Below, one piece after another: positions 47,001 to 56,489 of a stretch of DNA of 64,000 bases. Every line of letters begins with the position of its first letter. The stretch's first letter is position 1. The stretch is from Taeniopygia guttata (lineage: Eukaryota; Chordata; Aves; Passeriformes; Estrildidae). Under the pieces are notes generated by a model. The model searched no databases and was not told the origin of the DNA. It saw only the letters and a list, made by a program, of their open reading frames with translations. The position numbers and the translations under genes are program-made. Location of the stretch: assembly GCF_048771995.1 (NCBI RefSeq), contig NC_133028.1, positions 5,577,501-5,641,500 on the forward strand. The letters are read 5' to 3'.

Positions 47001-50000
47001 CCTAGCAAAATAGAATTTCCACACTTCCTCAAACTCAGCCTCCAACTAAAGACAGACATCAATAATGTGCAGTTGGTGAAAAATTACTTTGACAGCTCCT
47101 CACATGAATCTAAGTATCTCTCTCTATCTACATCTGCAAGTCAGGTTGGAGTCTGGGCTATGCTCCCCAGTTGCCCTGGATTGGATCCATAGTGGGCTAC
47201 CAGGAGAGCCTCCCCCAACAGCTCCAGCAGTGGAGCAGGTAACCAGCAGTGACAAAGCCCTGACTTTCTGGGTAAGTACAGGAATGGCATCGATTTGCCT
47301 GGCAGCCTGTCAAAGCTCCCACATGGATCTGGTTACTCACTTTAAACTTGGCCATCTGGTTATTGGCCAGGTAAATTGTGGCTGATATCCCAGTCTGATC
47401 TCCATTCCAAGCTGTGCTCTGGAAGCACACGGGTGTTGTATCTCTGCAGAGCTCTTCCCACGAATCTCCAAAAGATCTCACAGAAATCACTGTGTGGCCT
47501 CTGCACTACAACCTCCTTCCCACCCCTTTCAACAGCAAAATCAGGGGAAGGATTTCAGGGTATCAATACCCACAGACTGGGAATAGACTTCCCAAAGGAC
47601 TGAGTTCTTCAAAGGACTGCAAAGCAGAGGCCAGCTCTGCACTCCAGTGCATCTGTGTGGTCTTTATGCACAAAGAAAGCTGAGACCTCTGGAAAATCTG
47701 GTTACATATTTGGTAGGGCCCGAGCCAAAAACTTAAACCCAGCAATCGTTCCTGTTTGAGTCCCTTTTCTGTACTTCACATACATCGTGCTTTCAGCAAG
47801 GCAGGGGAGGACTGAGTTGAATTAGGATGAGAGACTCTGGATTTTGGGTTTCCCTGTGCAGGCTGAGACCCTTTTATGATAGTGTAGATTCAACAGCAAT
47901 TTTAGTATTTATACACCTGTATCTGTGGGCTAGGAAAAGCACATGCCTCTTCACTGGGCTCTTCAACCATGCAGAGGCAACAGAAGTTCCTATAGAGCAA
48001 AACCAGCTACCATGGCCAGGTGTGGATTTAATCTTGAAGGAATAAAAATACAAGGATGCAGGGAACCCTTCTTTGACAGCAATTAAATCAATGGAGTTTG
48101 GTGCAACTGAATACCCTGGGACAGCAATAGAAGGGACCTTTAAAACCAAAGCCCTGGGCGTAGAAGAAAAGCATCAAGGTAATTTCCACGAGAAAAATAT
48201 GTGTTTCCAGTATAGCTCACACCCAGGCTACATCCTGCCAAGCTCTAATCAAAAAGCTTTTAGTCTGTTTCAGAGATTTTGGGACTATGTTTCACCTCTG
48301 ACCCATATTCAGTGCTCTGAGATGAAATGTGTCACAGGAGGGTACGAATCCATTATTATTGCACAACAGTTGCAGAGAAGGGCTGTGTTTACCTTCATTT
48401 CTTGCTGCTCAACCTCTGGACCTGCCCTGTGGGAGCTAAACAAGACCAGCTTGGAGAGGAAGGGAGGGAAGCAGGGAGACACATCTGAGGTTTTCTGTGG
48501 GAAGCCTCAGCCTAAGACACATTCTGCAGTCTGAGCTGGAGCAGGGACAGCTTCTGCCCTTGTCTCACATTTCACCAGTGACATTTGAAAATGCAGCAAA
48601 GCCGCAGCTCTTCAACGCGGCAGCTCTGCTCTACGCATGGTGCAGCATTGCACGTGGAGGAAAAAATATTTTTAACCCATCATCAAAAATCAAAACGTTT
48701 TCAGTGGTTTTAAAGAAAAAAGTATTTTTAATAAGGCATATGACAGAAATAATTGCCCATAGGCATTTCTGAAGCAAATCACCACAAAATTCCAGCTAGT
48801 GACATGAGTGAAACTGAAATACTAACTGAAGAGCTAAAAGGACACATCAAGGAGAAATTACTTTGTCACCAACTCCTGTAATTAAGCTCAGGGTTAAGAC
48901 TTCAAGAACTCAACATTTTAAAGTGAAAAATGACATTTTTAATGTGAGCTCTTGCAATGACATAATAAAATAAAAACTAAAGGTGTCATTCCCGCTATTG
49001 CAAAGATTCATAATCATGTTCACCCACTGACACTTAAAGGACAATGAAACCACTGTGAAAGAAAGACACATAAAAAACTTATTTCTTCCTCTGCCCATTT
49101 AATATCCAATTCTCTGCTGCTGCCAGATCACCCAGTGGCACTGATCAGCTTCAGCTATGATATGACAGGGTTAATGCAGCAGCACAGCCTCTGCTTGTGC
49201 CCCAGACTTCGTTAGCAGAGCCAATGCAATTAGACAAAACTCAGCTAAGCAGAATTGCTCACAGCCCTGTTTAGTGGGCAGGGTATTTACTGAAGTTACT
49301 GTTTGGGGCTAAAAATTCAGTCTCAGGACTCACCATGATGCCCTTGAAGAACACTCACAACTTTCTTAAGTGCAAAATTAAACCTTCAGCTACCATCTAA
49401 GTCCTCAGTTTAAAAATCTGGGCCACATTCTGTTCTCAGTTACTGTGTTAAAAGGCTGAAGAAGTTTCATTTGTGTCAGAGGCTTTAATTTAGATTCAAC
49501 CCAATGAAAATCAACACAGAAATCCATTCTTTGCGTCTTTTCTCTTCCAGTTTAGTTAGGTGAATCTTCCACTGATTCAAAGGGCAGAAGTGGGCACCTA
49601 CCAGCCACACCAGCAGCACAGATTGAGTGAATGTTGTGATTAAAACAAGCAGCAGAAAAGACAAATATCCTTGCACAAGAACTCAGAGTCTGGCTACATC
49701 AGTGTGAACATAAATTTAAAACCAGTCTCGTGAAAGAGCAAATGCAGACGTTTGTCTCCAGAGAGCTCAGCCAGCTGTAAATATTAAATCTCTTTAACAG
49801 AAACAGTGTCACTTGCTGATCCTCACCAGCTCCTGGTTGGAGGGCAGCGGGTGATGGAGCTGGAAGTGCAGCTGGGGATGGTACACGTGAGCAGAGCGCA
49901 ATAGAATTCGATTTTATCATGTGTTACCCATCAGAGACTTGGGCAAAGTCAGCCTGAATTCCTGTGCCTGAATTGCCCTGACTCCTGGCAGTTCTCTGCA

Positions 50001-50452
50001 GTGTAGCATGGGGCTGCTTTTGTGAGGCACTGAACACATGCAACTTTCACTGCTCCTCTAAAAGGACACCAAGCACCTTGCAAGGTCAGATGCTGGAAGC
50101 AAACTGCACCATGCTGCAAGTGAACAAACTGTCTGAGCCCTGGGAAGGACATGCACTACAAGCTGTGAGTGTGTCTTTCCAGAAGTGCTTCTGCCTTCCC
50201 TCTGATGCCTTCTCTGATGTCATCCAGACTCCTCCAAGCTTTCATACAACCACCCAGATGAAATTTTGCAGCGAGATTATTTTTGCTCTGAGCTTTCCAA
50301 GTGCTTTTCTCTTACCTGTCGAAAACCACGGCTGCGTAGGCTGGCTCTGCAAAGATGACATCCCCAGCCAAGAATTCCTTCTGGGCTTTCAAACCCCTGC
50401 CTTTGCCTTCGGCTGTGAACAATTCCACGCACTCCATTCCTCCTTTGGTCAT
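25851..50452 (-). CDS. SMYD1: SET and MYND domain protein 1 (muscle lysine methyltransferase), ten coding exons
   Basis: Ten exons (50452-50316, 41856-41680, 41055-40842, 39114-38984, 37228-37190, 34543-34351, 30851-30759, 29739-29576, 28067-27899, 26009-25851) join to 1,476 nt and 491 residues, against 490 in human. The split SET domain starts with GKGRG (16-20, SAM site) and is interrupted by the MYND zinc finger with Cys52, 55, 65, 68, 74, 78, His86 and Cys90. It resumes through NHDCWPNC (205-212) and ELTVSY with Tyr252. Post-SET cysteines are at 274, 276 and 279. The C-terminal helical repeats follow. SMYD1 methylates histones and myosin-associated targets in heart and skeletal muscle and is needed for sarcomere assembly with UNC45/HSP90 and skNAC. 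Two in-frame ATGs (residues 1 and 6) are conserved; the first was chosen. The frame is intact. Confidence 0.98.
26041..26630 (+). mobile_element. Solo LTR of an endogenous retrovirus in SMYD1 intron 9, with a repeated head
   Basis: From TGCTGTCCTAGG at 26101 to about 26630 the sequence matches a common songbird ERV LTR, with a late AATAAATTGTATTTCTGACC signal and the CTGGAGTCTCTCACTGG end block. A 39-nt head segment is present a second time just before it (26041-26079), 62 bp away. The LTR is antisense to SMYD1. No internal region is attached. Family name and 3' boundary are uncertain. Confidence 0.7.
27745..27791. repeat. Perfect 19-bp inverted repeat with a 9-nt loop
   Basis: Arms 27745-27763 and 27773-27791 are exact reverse complements (each contains ATCTAGATAAAACC or its complement), separated by nine bases. 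It lies in SMYD1 intron 9, about 110 nt downstream of the exon 9 donor. It could be a small DNA-transposon relic or a chance-fixed palindrome; no family is recognised. Confidence 0.9.
27899..28067 (-). CDS. SMYD1: SMYD1 exon 9 (residues 383-439)
   Basis: The acceptor is GTTTTTCCAG and the donor GTAGGT; 169 nt. It encodes [18 protein letters not shown] and [20 protein letters not shown], nearly identical to mammals. Confidence 0.97.
29576..29739 (-). CDS. SMYD1: SMYD1 exon 8 (residues 329-382)
   Basis: The acceptor is CACACTCAG and the donor GTATGT; 164 nt. It encodes [23 protein letters not shown] and RMVDGY of the TPR-like C-terminal domain. Confidence 0.96.
30759..30851 (-). CDS. SMYD1: SMYD1 exon 7 (residues 298-328)
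   Basis: The acceptor is TGTCCCCAG and the donor GTGAGT; 93 nt, phase 0. It encodes the start of the C-terminal helical domain, [13 protein letters not shown]. Confidence 0.96.
32618..32706 (+). mobile_element. CR1 LINE 3' end
   Basis: 'tctagtgggtgtccctgctc', 'aaggtgatctataaggtccc' and 'cattctgtgattcatgg' match the CR1 3' terminus. It is a short, 5'-truncated copy antisense to SMYD1. Confidence 0.9.
33892..34010. repeat. A/C-only low-complexity tract
   Basis: About 120 bp made almost wholly of A runs broken by C, CC or CCCC with one or two T. On the SMYD1 sense strand it reads T/G. It may have grown by slippage from a poly(A). Confidence 0.9.
34351..34543 (-). CDS. SMYD1: SMYD1 exon 6 (residues 233-297), end of SET and post-SET
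   Basis: The acceptor is TGCCCCTAG and the donor GTATGG; 193 nt. It encodes ELTVSY with catalytic-site Tyr252, then [11 protein letters not shown] with the post-SET zinc cysteines. Confidence 0.97.
34544..37189 (-). other. SMYD1: SMYD1 intron 5
   Basis: A 2.6-kb intron between the cassette exon 5 and exon 6. No repeat family or exon is recognised; the AT-rich part near 36550-36800 has no clear feature. Confidence 0.7.
37190..37228 (-). CDS. SMYD1: SMYD1 exon 5, 39-nt alternative cassette (13 residues)
   Basis: The acceptor is GTCTTTCAG and the donor GTGGGT. The exon encodes [12 protein letters not shown] and parts of both flanking codons, so it is symmetric (phase 2 to 2) and can be skipped without a frameshift; skipping makes codon 220 AAG. 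In mouse the skm-BOP1 and skm-BOP2 isoforms differ by exactly such a 13-residue insert. It is too short for simple gene finders. Confidence 0.95.
37580..37862 (+). repeat. Arm A of a 283-bp inverted repeat (SMYD1 intron 4)
   Basis: This segment is the reverse complement of 47138-47420 with eight differences in 283 bp. Bases 37580-37783 are identical to the other arm; all eight differences fall in the last 79 bp. It begins about 350 nt upstream, in transcript order, of the cassette exon 5. No repeat family is recognised. Both arms keep an open frame containing [18 protein letters not shown], which may only reflect their near identity. Confidence 0.95.
38984..39114 (-). CDS. SMYD1: SMYD1 exon 4 (residues 177-219), SET core
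   Basis: The acceptor is GGGACTAG and the donor GTGAGT; 131 nt, ending with two bases of codon 220. It carries GVGIFPNL and NHDCWPNC, with Cys208 as the fourth ligand of the post-SET zinc. Confidence 0.97.
40356..40690 (+). mobile_element. Solo LTR of an endogenous retrovirus in SMYD1 intron 3
   Basis: The 335-bp element starts TGTTGC and ends GCAACA, a perfect 6-bp terminal inverted repeat, and has AATAAA at 40618. A second copy sharing its left boundary lies at 61272. It ends about 150 bp from the exon 3 donor, antisense to SMYD1. No internal region and no clear target duplication are seen. Family not named. Confidence 0.75.
40842..41055 (-). CDS. SMYD1: SMYD1 exon 3 (residues 105-176)
   Basis: The acceptor is CTGGCCAG and the donor GTACGT; 214 nt. 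It encodes the SET-I insert region, ending QLISHIFGV. It is GC-richer than the neighbouring introns. Confidence 0.96.
41680..41856 (-). CDS. SMYD1: SMYD1 exon 2 (residues 46-104), MYND zinc finger
   Basis: The acceptor is CCTTGCAG and the donor GTGAGA; 177 nt. All eight zinc ligands of the MYND finger are in this exon: CHTC, CGQC, YCDRTC and the HKNEC end. Confidence 0.97.
42712..42772. repeat. TA/CA-rich simple sequence
   Basis: Interrupted alternation of TATA, CACA and CATA motifs over about 60 bp, a degenerate dinucleotide microsatellite. Confidence 0.75.
46426..46512 (-). mobile_element. CR1 LINE 3' end
   Basis: 'ggtttgggttggaagggacc' followed by 'cctagtccaaccccc' is the reverse complement of the CR1 3' end, preceded by the 'tagaatcgtaaaatcc' tail remnant. 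It is in the same sense as SMYD1. Confidence 0.92.
47138..47420 (-). repeat. Arm B of the 283-bp inverted repeat (SMYD1 intron 1)
   Basis: Reverse-complement partner of 37580-37862, about 9.3 kb away on the other side of SMYD1 exons 2-4. Flanking sequences of the two arms are unrelated, so the boundaries at 47420 and 47138 are sharp. Confidence 0.95.
50316..50452 (-). CDS. SMYD1: SMYD1 exon 1, coding part (residues 1-45)
   Basis: The exon starts at [12 protein letters not shown] and ends GACAG before GTAAGAG. It encodes the first SET segment with [10 protein letters not shown], the SAM-binding motif. A second ATG at codon 6 has a slightly better Kozak context. Confidence 0.95.
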
Positions 50453-50543
50453 CCCAGGGACCCCAGGGTTTGGGAGGTGGGGATCTCAGAGCCAGCCAAG
50501 CCTCCCGTCCCTGCTGCCAGCCTGGAGGAGCTGCAAGGCCAGG

Positions 50544-50553
50544 CTTATAAAAG
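50544..50553 (-). promoter_or_regulatory. SMYD1: SMYD1 TATA-like box
   Basis: The minus strand reads CTTTTATAAG about 95 bp upstream of the start codon, predicting initiation near 50515-50520 and a 5' UTR of about 65 nt. The motif is nearly palindromic, so it could also serve the plus strand. Confidence 0.55.
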
Positions 50554-50816
50554 CAGGGCTGGGCTGCCCCCTCCCCTGGCCACACGGATTCCCATAGCAG
50601 GGCCAGGGGGTGGGAGCAGGGCAGGCAGGAGATCCTCTGCTCAATAGCACCAAACTACTCAGGGATGAGACAGGGCTGGGCTTTCTGCTCCATTAGGAAA
50701 GACCTCTCCAAAAGTGACGGTGGGAGATGTTTCTCCCAAGCACAAAAGTTGTATATATTACAACTCGGCTTAATTTATGCTCTCCCATTGGAGAGAGAGT
50801 GTATTCTCTTCACAGG

Positions 50817-50863
50817 GTATTTTTAGCCACCACATGCTTCTGTCTCTCAGGAAGCAACAGCTG
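50817..50863 (-). promoter_or_regulatory. SMYD1: Candidate muscle control module upstream of SMYD1
   Basis: Within 47 bp lie a MEF2-like site (CTAAAAATAC on the minus strand, 50826-50817, nine of ten consensus positions) and two E-boxes, CACATG at 50831 and CAGCTG at 50858. Mammalian SMYD1 is a known target of MEF2C and myogenic bHLH factors. E-boxes are common by chance, so function is inferred. Confidence 0.4.
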
Positions 50864-52931
50864 AGACAGTGGGATAGGGAGGGCTGGGATGCCTATTTCT
50901 GACCCCTGCACTGTCTGGCTTTTTCTAGAAATCAAACAAAGCTGCTTTATTTTTACCCTCCAAGAGATGGCAGTGACTTTAGAGGCAGGGATAACAGAGA
51001 AACACGTGCCTTGACATTCTCAGCATCCTGTCACCACCAGGAAAAGAGGAATTCACATCCCAAATGCCAGCGGCAGTGTGTGTACAGAGCAGTGTGGAAG
51101 GAGCTGGAAGGACACCAACAGTTCAGCACAGACTGTGGGAGCAAGCAGGACATCCTGGATACTCTCACCATCCTGGATGCATCAAACCTCTTTGAACCAG
51201 CACCTGAGAGCTGTCCCCACCTCCAGTGCTCAGCTGTGGAACAGAATCTGAGCCACCTGAGCAGAAAAAGATGGTCCAACAGGGAGACCAAACTCAGGAG
51301 CAGCATGGCTTTACTCTCTGCACCAGTGTGAGTTCAGGGAGACTCAAGGAAAGGCCCTCATGTGGAAGAGTCAACCTTGCTGTGAAAACTGAACCCAGCC
51401 CACGTTGCCCTTCAGCATTTCTTTATCTTTTAACAGCAATTCACAGGGCTGGTTCCTGCTAATCTCACCCTCCACCGAGGAAACCTGAAGCTGTTTCCTG
51501 CTCTAAGCACTGTGCAGATAACAATGATTGCAGTCTCCTTCCCACATCTCTGTGCTGCACAGAAAAATCTGCCTGGTTAACAGCAAAAGTGGGCTGCAGA
51601 GCAATAAAGAGGGTAAATCCTGTGCATCCTGTGGCAGTAAAATAAATCCTTTACATTTCCAAGGCAGTGGGAAGTATCACTGGGCTCTTCAAGGTGCAGA
51701 ACTGCTCAGCAGCTTCTGCTAAAAGCCTCTGGCAGTGTTTCTTGCCTGCAGATGAAGTCTGGTATCCTAACAAATCCCTGTCTTACAGCCTGCCTGCATG
51801 TGCCAAGCACAAACAGTATCAATCCACAGCTCCATAAATTCAGGGTGATCTGGTTATTCATGTGGTTATGAGCAGTATTTCCATAACTCCAGACACCTCC
51901 ACTGCTCCTGAGGGAGACCAGAGCTGTCCCAGAGCCATCAGCACAAACCTCCCAGTTCATACTGTGAAAAAGTACATTTCATAGCCTGGAAAAGTCACTA
52001 CAGGCAATTAACTCCTACAAGCAATTACAGTTTTAGCTGCAATGCTCTACATGTGTGGTAGGTGATGTCAGAATGATCTGGTCTCATCTCTTATTCAGAG
52101 GTTATTTCCCTTGGCTCTGGCATCTTTAAGAAACTGCCAGAAGGATTTCAGCACCTCAAAATCAGTGCTGATTGGTTTTTTCCTCCCAAACTCCCACAGC
52201 TTGGAGTGTGGCTGTATTGAATACAGTTATTAATCACACCAAGCATTGTCTCTGGTTCCCAGAGAACAAATAATACAGAATAGAAAAACAGAATAATAAA
52301 ATTACAACAAAGATGGTGGATAACAGGGATTCCTTCTTTTTGAATCCATATTTAGAGTATAGAACCTACTCTGAGCCCCTTGAATAAAAACTATTGAATT
52401 TTAGAGGCAGCTGGAGAAGATCACCAGTTTTGGAGCATGGAACAAGGCTGACCTCTCAGCAGGAGATTATTTTGTGCTTTGGGTCTGTCTGGATTCTGGG
52501 CTGGAGGGGTGAGTGGCCCCATCCTTCCAACAGGAGAACTAACAGCACCCTCTGCTGCCCTCTAAAACTGATCCAAAGCACAATTTTATCAAATTTAATG
52601 GCAGCAGCTTTGGACTGTTGCCAGCAGAGCTCAGATAAGCCATGAATTAGAGAGGAAAAAAAACCAAAAAAGCAAAAAGCAGGAGGAAAAAAATCCCTGT
52701 GCCCAGCAGGAGCTCCTCAGCTGCATCTTGCCACTGCAACTCAGCTTTAACCATCCAATGTGAGCCCTCACTTGAGGCCCTGACCCAGATGAAGCCCCTT
52801 TTTGGGGAACAGCAGGGAAAAATGAGGGGAAATTGCTCATTCTCCTTGGGATGGAAACAATGGGAGCTGAGGGGAACTCGGCCCTGAAAAGGGATGAGTC
52901 AATGGGGCCATGAAGGGAAGGGCTGGTCGTA

Positions 52932-53400
52932 GGCATAGTATTAACTAGGCAGTTACTAATAATTATTAGGCAGGTATTAAGTAGCTACTAGGAGCTGTCA
53001 GGCTGTGACTATTATTTACTAGGCAGTTACAAGGCAGTAATTAGTAATGGTTAGATATTAGATTAGTAAATGTTAGATCTATATTAGTAATCGCTAGATA
53101 TTTAGATTAGTAAATGTTAGATATTAGATAGCTACAAAGTCATTACTAGCAGTTGTTAGACACTAAGATGTTACCAGCAGTTACAATTATTATCATATTA
53201 ATATTATATCATTATTATTATTATTAAGTTATTGCAATGTTCTTAGACTCTTCCTAGGAGTTACTGGGAAGCTCTTCTTGTAGTTACTGAGCAGTTCCTA
53301 GGGACTTACTAGCTCTAGTAGCTACTGGGAATTACTAGACAGGTGCTGCTAGCTGTGAGGCAGTTACTAACTAATTACTAGGAGTCACTAACAGTCATTG
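52932..53400. repeat. Degenerate GTTACTAG-rich tract
   Basis: Over about 470 bp the words gttacta, actagg, ttactag, gttaga and tagtaa recur at irregular spacing, with an ATT-rich core near 53185-53225. It looks like an old, decayed tandem array with a unit of roughly 10-20 bp. No coding potential. Confidence 0.8.
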
Positions 53401-54116
53401 ATTGGTGTTGGTCAGTGGTTTATAAGCACTGACTGATAGGTTGTATGATGAAAATCAAGTTTAAAAACTAAAAAAAAAAAACCACACACTGAGCAACACA
53501 TGAATGTGGGCTTTATTCAAAATATGTGAGACATCCATTAGCAGCAGCTTTCCCCATTGTCAGTTCAATTTATTAGTATTCTTGGAAGCAGAAATAACTC
53601 CAGTGGAATTAATCACTCCCTTTAGAAAGCTGACAGCTATTTTAAGCAGTCAGCTTTCTGGAGGAAAGTATGAGAGCTCTCCAAAGGAATATACTTGGGG
53701 AAAGTTGCAATATGGTCTTGCTATGTTTAGGTTTAAATTCCCATTTTCACACATAATTCCTAAATTGAACTGTCACGTTTCTGAACTCCAAAATCTGCTT
53801 TGGTACATTAACAACTTCAGAAGCACTTTGACCTCCTGGAAATTTCAAGGGGTTTAGGAGTCAGAGGGTTGTGGTTTTAACCTTTAGAGGTAGCTCACAC
53901 TCTTATTTTTAGTGCAGAGCTGGTACAGGTTTTGTCATGAGCCAGACACAGCAAGGCTGTGTTTGTCAGCTCACACCTCTGCCAGACAGAGTGTGGAACT
54001 GCATATTATGGGTACTTTCTGATCTGGGAATCTGAGAAAACAGAGGGTATCCTTTTCTTCAATGCAAAATCAGCAATAACTTTCAGCTTTGGAAAGACTC
54101 AATGGCACAACTCTTA

Positions 54117-54180
54117 ATAATTTTATCACACAACACACATATCCTCCCTTTGGGGAGTGTGTGTTGTGTGATAAAATTAT
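54117..54180. repeat. Perfect 23-bp inverted repeat with an 18-nt loop
   Basis: Arms 54117-54139 and 54158-54180 are exact reverse complements, built around TTATCACACAACACACA. The loop contains CTCCC and GGGAG, which can extend the stem after a small bulge. It could be a MITE-like relic, a small-RNA hairpin or a replication-made palindrome; no family is recognised. Confidence 0.92.
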
Positions 54181-55784
54181 AAAGAATTTATAATTTTTGT
54201 TTCTTTTTGTTTGTTTTAGTGTAAGGAATTTCTTCTGGCTCAGTGTTAACAAGCTAAAACCCCTTGGTATCTGTAGGAATGGAGTCAGGCTGTTGTTAAA
54301 GTCATGCATCCTTTATCAAGACTCAATAAATAGCTTTCATATGTTAGAAATTATTAATTTCCCCCTCTCCCTTCTTCAGCACGCCTTATTCAGTTACTGG
54401 AGAGGAGAAAGAGTTTGGGTACCAATTTACTGGTCATGTTTCTCACCCAATATTCCAAAAATCCCTCTCTGTCAGTACAAACTGCTCTCTTACAATCCTA
54501 TGGGAGCATTTGTATGTCAGAACAGAGCTGGGCAGGAGATCAAGGAATTGTCTTAACCTGCCCCAGAGAGTCTGCAAAGTGAGGTATATTTCTTACTGTG
54601 TTCTTAGGGCACAAGGAGCACTAAAACATGCCAGTGTGGAAAGGGAAAAAAGTCTTTTATCCTAAGGATTCTTCTTTGGGAGGAATCAACCACTCAGCAT
54701 AGATTTGCTCAGCTTTCTGCTGCAGCCTAGTTAAGTTTTGGTGGTGTGTTTCAAGAAGTACAGGATCAAACCATGCTCAAAGAAACTGAAACAAAAAAAA
54801 TAAAATGCTTGTTTTCTGAAATCCTGAGGTATTGGTTTCAGTAGAAATTTTTTGACACTTAAAAAAAGTGCAGCCTTTTTATTTTTTTCCTGATAAAAGC
54901 AGAATAGCTGATTTCAGTCTGCTGCAGCACTGATAAGCTGGCCCAGTTCTCATGGGGGTGATAGGAAGGGAGCAGCAGAGGACAGGTTTAGTCCTGTGTT
55001 GTAGCCAAATCAATGCTAATGTAGTGTTCAAAGATGCATATGAAAACTTGTAAGTTAACTCTGTGGGGGAAAACTCTTAGGGTTTGAGTGATGGAACTTA
55101 CAGAAACATGCAGTGCCAGCATTAACAGCACTCATTTCCAAGCAAAAACCAGTTTGGTGTTTCATTTTTTTTTGCATTCCCATGAGCTTTGAAAACAAAC
55201 CAAAAATTGCTCAAAATATATTCAGAGAGTAAAGTCACTGAACAAATGAAAATTTAATGCTACTACAATATTGTTTCCTTGGAAAAAAAATTTTATCTGA
55301 CTGCAGAAGTGTAAATCTCACTGGTAGAGCCTCCCTTCCTCATTTGGAATACAGAGCTGCAACACCACAGCCCAGTGTACCTGACAGGGGATTTAAAGTC
55401 TATTACCTTCACCTGCTCTTTCTAAGTTGAATTTCTGTGGCTATCTGAGTGAATTTCTACATTTGCCCTCTGACTCCTCCTGTGCACTGATCATGCTGTG
55501 GAATTTCAGTGCTGCTCTTTGCCCACAGTTTGACATCTGATACTCTCAGCATCCAAGTTTTGTTCATCTTTCCTCCTTTTATGGAGCAGGAATATGATGG
55601 CCTGATGAAAAGCAATAAGGTTTTAACCCGATGTGGAGCTGCAAGCAGCCAGCTGGGACAATGACAGCGTGCAGGCACCTGCCTCTGCTGCTTGCAGGGT
55701 GAAACAAATGCATGTAGTGTGGATGCACTAGTGCATGAGTATGGATTAGCAATGTGTATGTATGTGATGCAAATTAACCCTTTC

Positions 55785-56488
55785 TGCTGTGCTGCTGGGA
55801 CAGGTTTGGGCATGCACAGTCACAGTGGGGCTGGCAGGCTGGGAGTTTGTGGGCCCCAAGTTGGGCAATTCCCTGGGGGCTCCCCTGGCAGGGGAAACCC
55901 TCCTGGAGCAGTTCTGTGTCAGGAATGAAAGACACATTGGACTTTCTCAGTCTTCAGCTTCTGTTTATTTTTATCTTATCAAAACTTCAGCTCACTGTCT
56001 GCGCCCAGACCTTGCATGCTGGAAAACAGCACAAAAATGGGCAACAATCTCTTGTTACAAGGCCTTTTAAGTCTAATCAAAAAGGAAGTTACCCAATTAA
56101 GAAGTAAATTATTTTCCTTTCTAACCCAATAACTGACCCTTAAAGACACACAATGCGGATTTTTCTACCCAATTACAAGATACCACCTAAACCCAAAAAG
56201 AAAGAGGAAGAAGAAAGAAGGGAACTCAAGACAACACCCTGTATCCTCTATCTTGAACCCATCTATAACATATTAAAAATCCTAAAACCTACATTTCTCA
56301 CCCATGTGACATACTACACAACTATCTACAGTCTCTACAATCTATTTCACACTTTTGTAGTTTCTAGTTTACCTTGAGGCTTTGGAAGTTTTCTCCATGA
56401 ATTAAGGTCAAAGTCTGTGTTCCCCTGGGGGCCAGGACAGCCCAGGGCAGACAGAGAAATATTCCTGGTGCCCTGGGTTTCCACAGCA
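55785..56488 (-). mobile_element. Solo LTR of an endogenous retrovirus, minus strand
   Basis: On the minus strand the element starts TGCTGTGG and ends CACAGCA, a matching terminal inverted repeat, with AATAAACAGAAGC as a late poly(A) signal. Its 704 bp and sequence resemble a common passerine LTR. No internal region is attached and flanks show no clear target duplication. It directly abuts the next LTR. Confidence 0.75.
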
Positions 56489-56489
56489 G

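Larger units (their letters stand above)
41857..50315 (-). other. SMYD1: SMYD1 intron 1 (8.5 kb)
   Basis: The longest intron. It contains an AT/AC-rich microsatellite-like stretch near 42710-42770, a CR1 end at 46426-46512 and arm B of the inverted repeat. No other exon or recognised element was found; the first intron is a common site for muscle enhancers, but none can be pinned down here. Confidence 0.7.

Noticed and set aside
47197-47490. 97-codon open frame through arm B of the inverted repeat, partly shared with arm A
   Set aside because: Shared only because the arms are nearly identical; the rest of the frame differs between copies and no protein family is recognised.
50277-50585. 102-codon minus frame over SMYD1 exon 1 starting upstream
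   Set aside because: Wrong frame; the SMYD1 frame starting at 50452 gives the conserved N-terminus and correct exon 2 phase.
53504-53857. 117-codon plus frame considered as a CD8-like immunoglobulin exon
   Set aside because: Lacks the paired cysteines and YxC context of an Ig V domain and has no flanking splice signals of that kind.
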